This document shows positions 63,462 through 64,000 of a DNA stretch of 64,000 bases, piece after piece. The notes under the pieces are model-generated. The model searched no databases. It was not told where the DNA came from and was given only the letters and a program-made list of their open reading frames with translations. The translations under genes and the position numbers were made by a program. This DNA comes from Eutypa lata. Lineage: Eukaryota > Ascomycota > Sordariomycetes > Xylariales > Diatrypaceae. The stretch lies in the NCBI GenBank assembly GCA_022661535.1, contig JAKULF010000002.1, forward strand, positions 496,001-560,000, in the 5' to 3' direction. Position 1 is the first letter of the stretch. Each line of letters begins with the position of its first letter.

Positions 63462-64000
63462 CTTTGGGGGTTGGGTTGCTTACCTAGGGATTTGAAATAT
63501 TGTGGGGATCGTCGATGGTTCGATGATGATGGGGCGTGTTCTTTCTCTATATATGTACGTTACATGGTGAACAATCATTCTGTTCAACAGCACAACTGAC
63601 TCATGCCATCAGGAACAAAGCTCGCTTGAGTCCAGATACAGATGAGTCTCAGCTAGGGGTTAGTGTTTTCTGTGCCTGGACTGGCCCCTCGTTTGGATGT
63701 TTGGATGTTCGGTAACACCTGACACTAATAAGAGGAAAGGACGGTACACGCCTGTATTAGTCAGTTTAGGTTTAATGTTATCGGTATTGTACGATGTCCT
63801 TGTTCCGTAACTGATTTAGTAGGGTGTTAATTGTCTTTGTTTGAGATTACGAACAGTGTAGACCTAGTGTGAGTAATAACGCATACTTGAAAAGAATACT
63901 CTCAGTCTCTCAAGAGGATTCAGAAAAGAAAGGGGTCAGCTACGAGGTAGGAAGATAGGATACAGTATTGCCATGGGCATTAGCAAAAGTAAGAAACTAG
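63462..64000. other. Promoter side of the SprT-like gene and window end
   Basis: No gene is visible. The last 540 bases probably hold the promoter of the minus-strand gene. Confidence 0.5.

Overview
The window is genomic DNA of a filamentous ascomycete (Pezizomycotina). Protein-coding genes are interrupted by short introns of about 50-140 bp with GTRNGT-type donors and CTAAC/CTGAC-like branch points. The families are typically fungal: F-box protein, Sec7/PH ARF-GEF, fungal MFS permeases, P450s, LysM secreted protein, FTA2-like and fungal PIPK-like proteins. The mix suggests a sordariomycete; a closer placement would be a guess. I saw no rRNA, tRNA, CRISPR array or intact transposon.

Layout. 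0.2-2.4 kb: a secreted, single-pass surface protein. 6.0-10.7 kb: a large ARF-GEF. 12.5-13.9 kb: an F-box protein. 14.6-15.4 kb: a broken minus-strand frame with an inhibitor-I9-like end. 15.7-17.7 kb: an allantoate-permease-type MFS carrier with five exons. 20.4-26.8 kb: a run of damaged genes, namely a truncated rhodopsin-domain protein, a DHA2-type MFS efflux pump with many frameshifts, a P450 with in-frame stops and a frameshift, and a short-chain dehydrogenase without its N-terminus. 28.2-29.9 kb: an intact CYP65-like P450. Together these look like a decayed secondary-metabolite locus with one surviving oxygenase. 30.5-33.9 kb: a large ankyrin protein. 35.7-36.7 kb: an FTA2-like protein. 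38.1-39.3 kb: a PIPK-like protein. 40.1-41.3 kb: an orphan with a proline-rich minisatellite. 41.7-43.1 kb: mitochondrial AIM24. 45.3-47.1 kb: a monocarboxylate-type MFS carrier. 48.5-50.0 kb: a tubulin-tyrosine-ligase-like protein. 50.8-51.0 kb: a small membrane protein behind a long inverted repeat. 51.4-54.9 kb: a LacZ-type GH2 beta-galactosidase. 56.3-56.9 kb: a secreted LysM protein. 58.8-61.3 kb: a kinesin-10 (Kid/KIF22-like). 62.1-63.5 kb: a membrane-anchored SprT-like metalloprotease candidate carrying a long Asp/Asn microsatellite.

Housekeeping genes (ARF-GEF, AIM24, kinesin) are interspersed with accessory genes (LysM, P450, ankyrin, orphans). Intergenic spaces are long (0.5-3.6 kb) and often rich in TACCTA-type and other simple repeats. 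No operon-like organisation is expected. The only functional grouping I can defend is the damaged metabolic locus at 20-30 kb.
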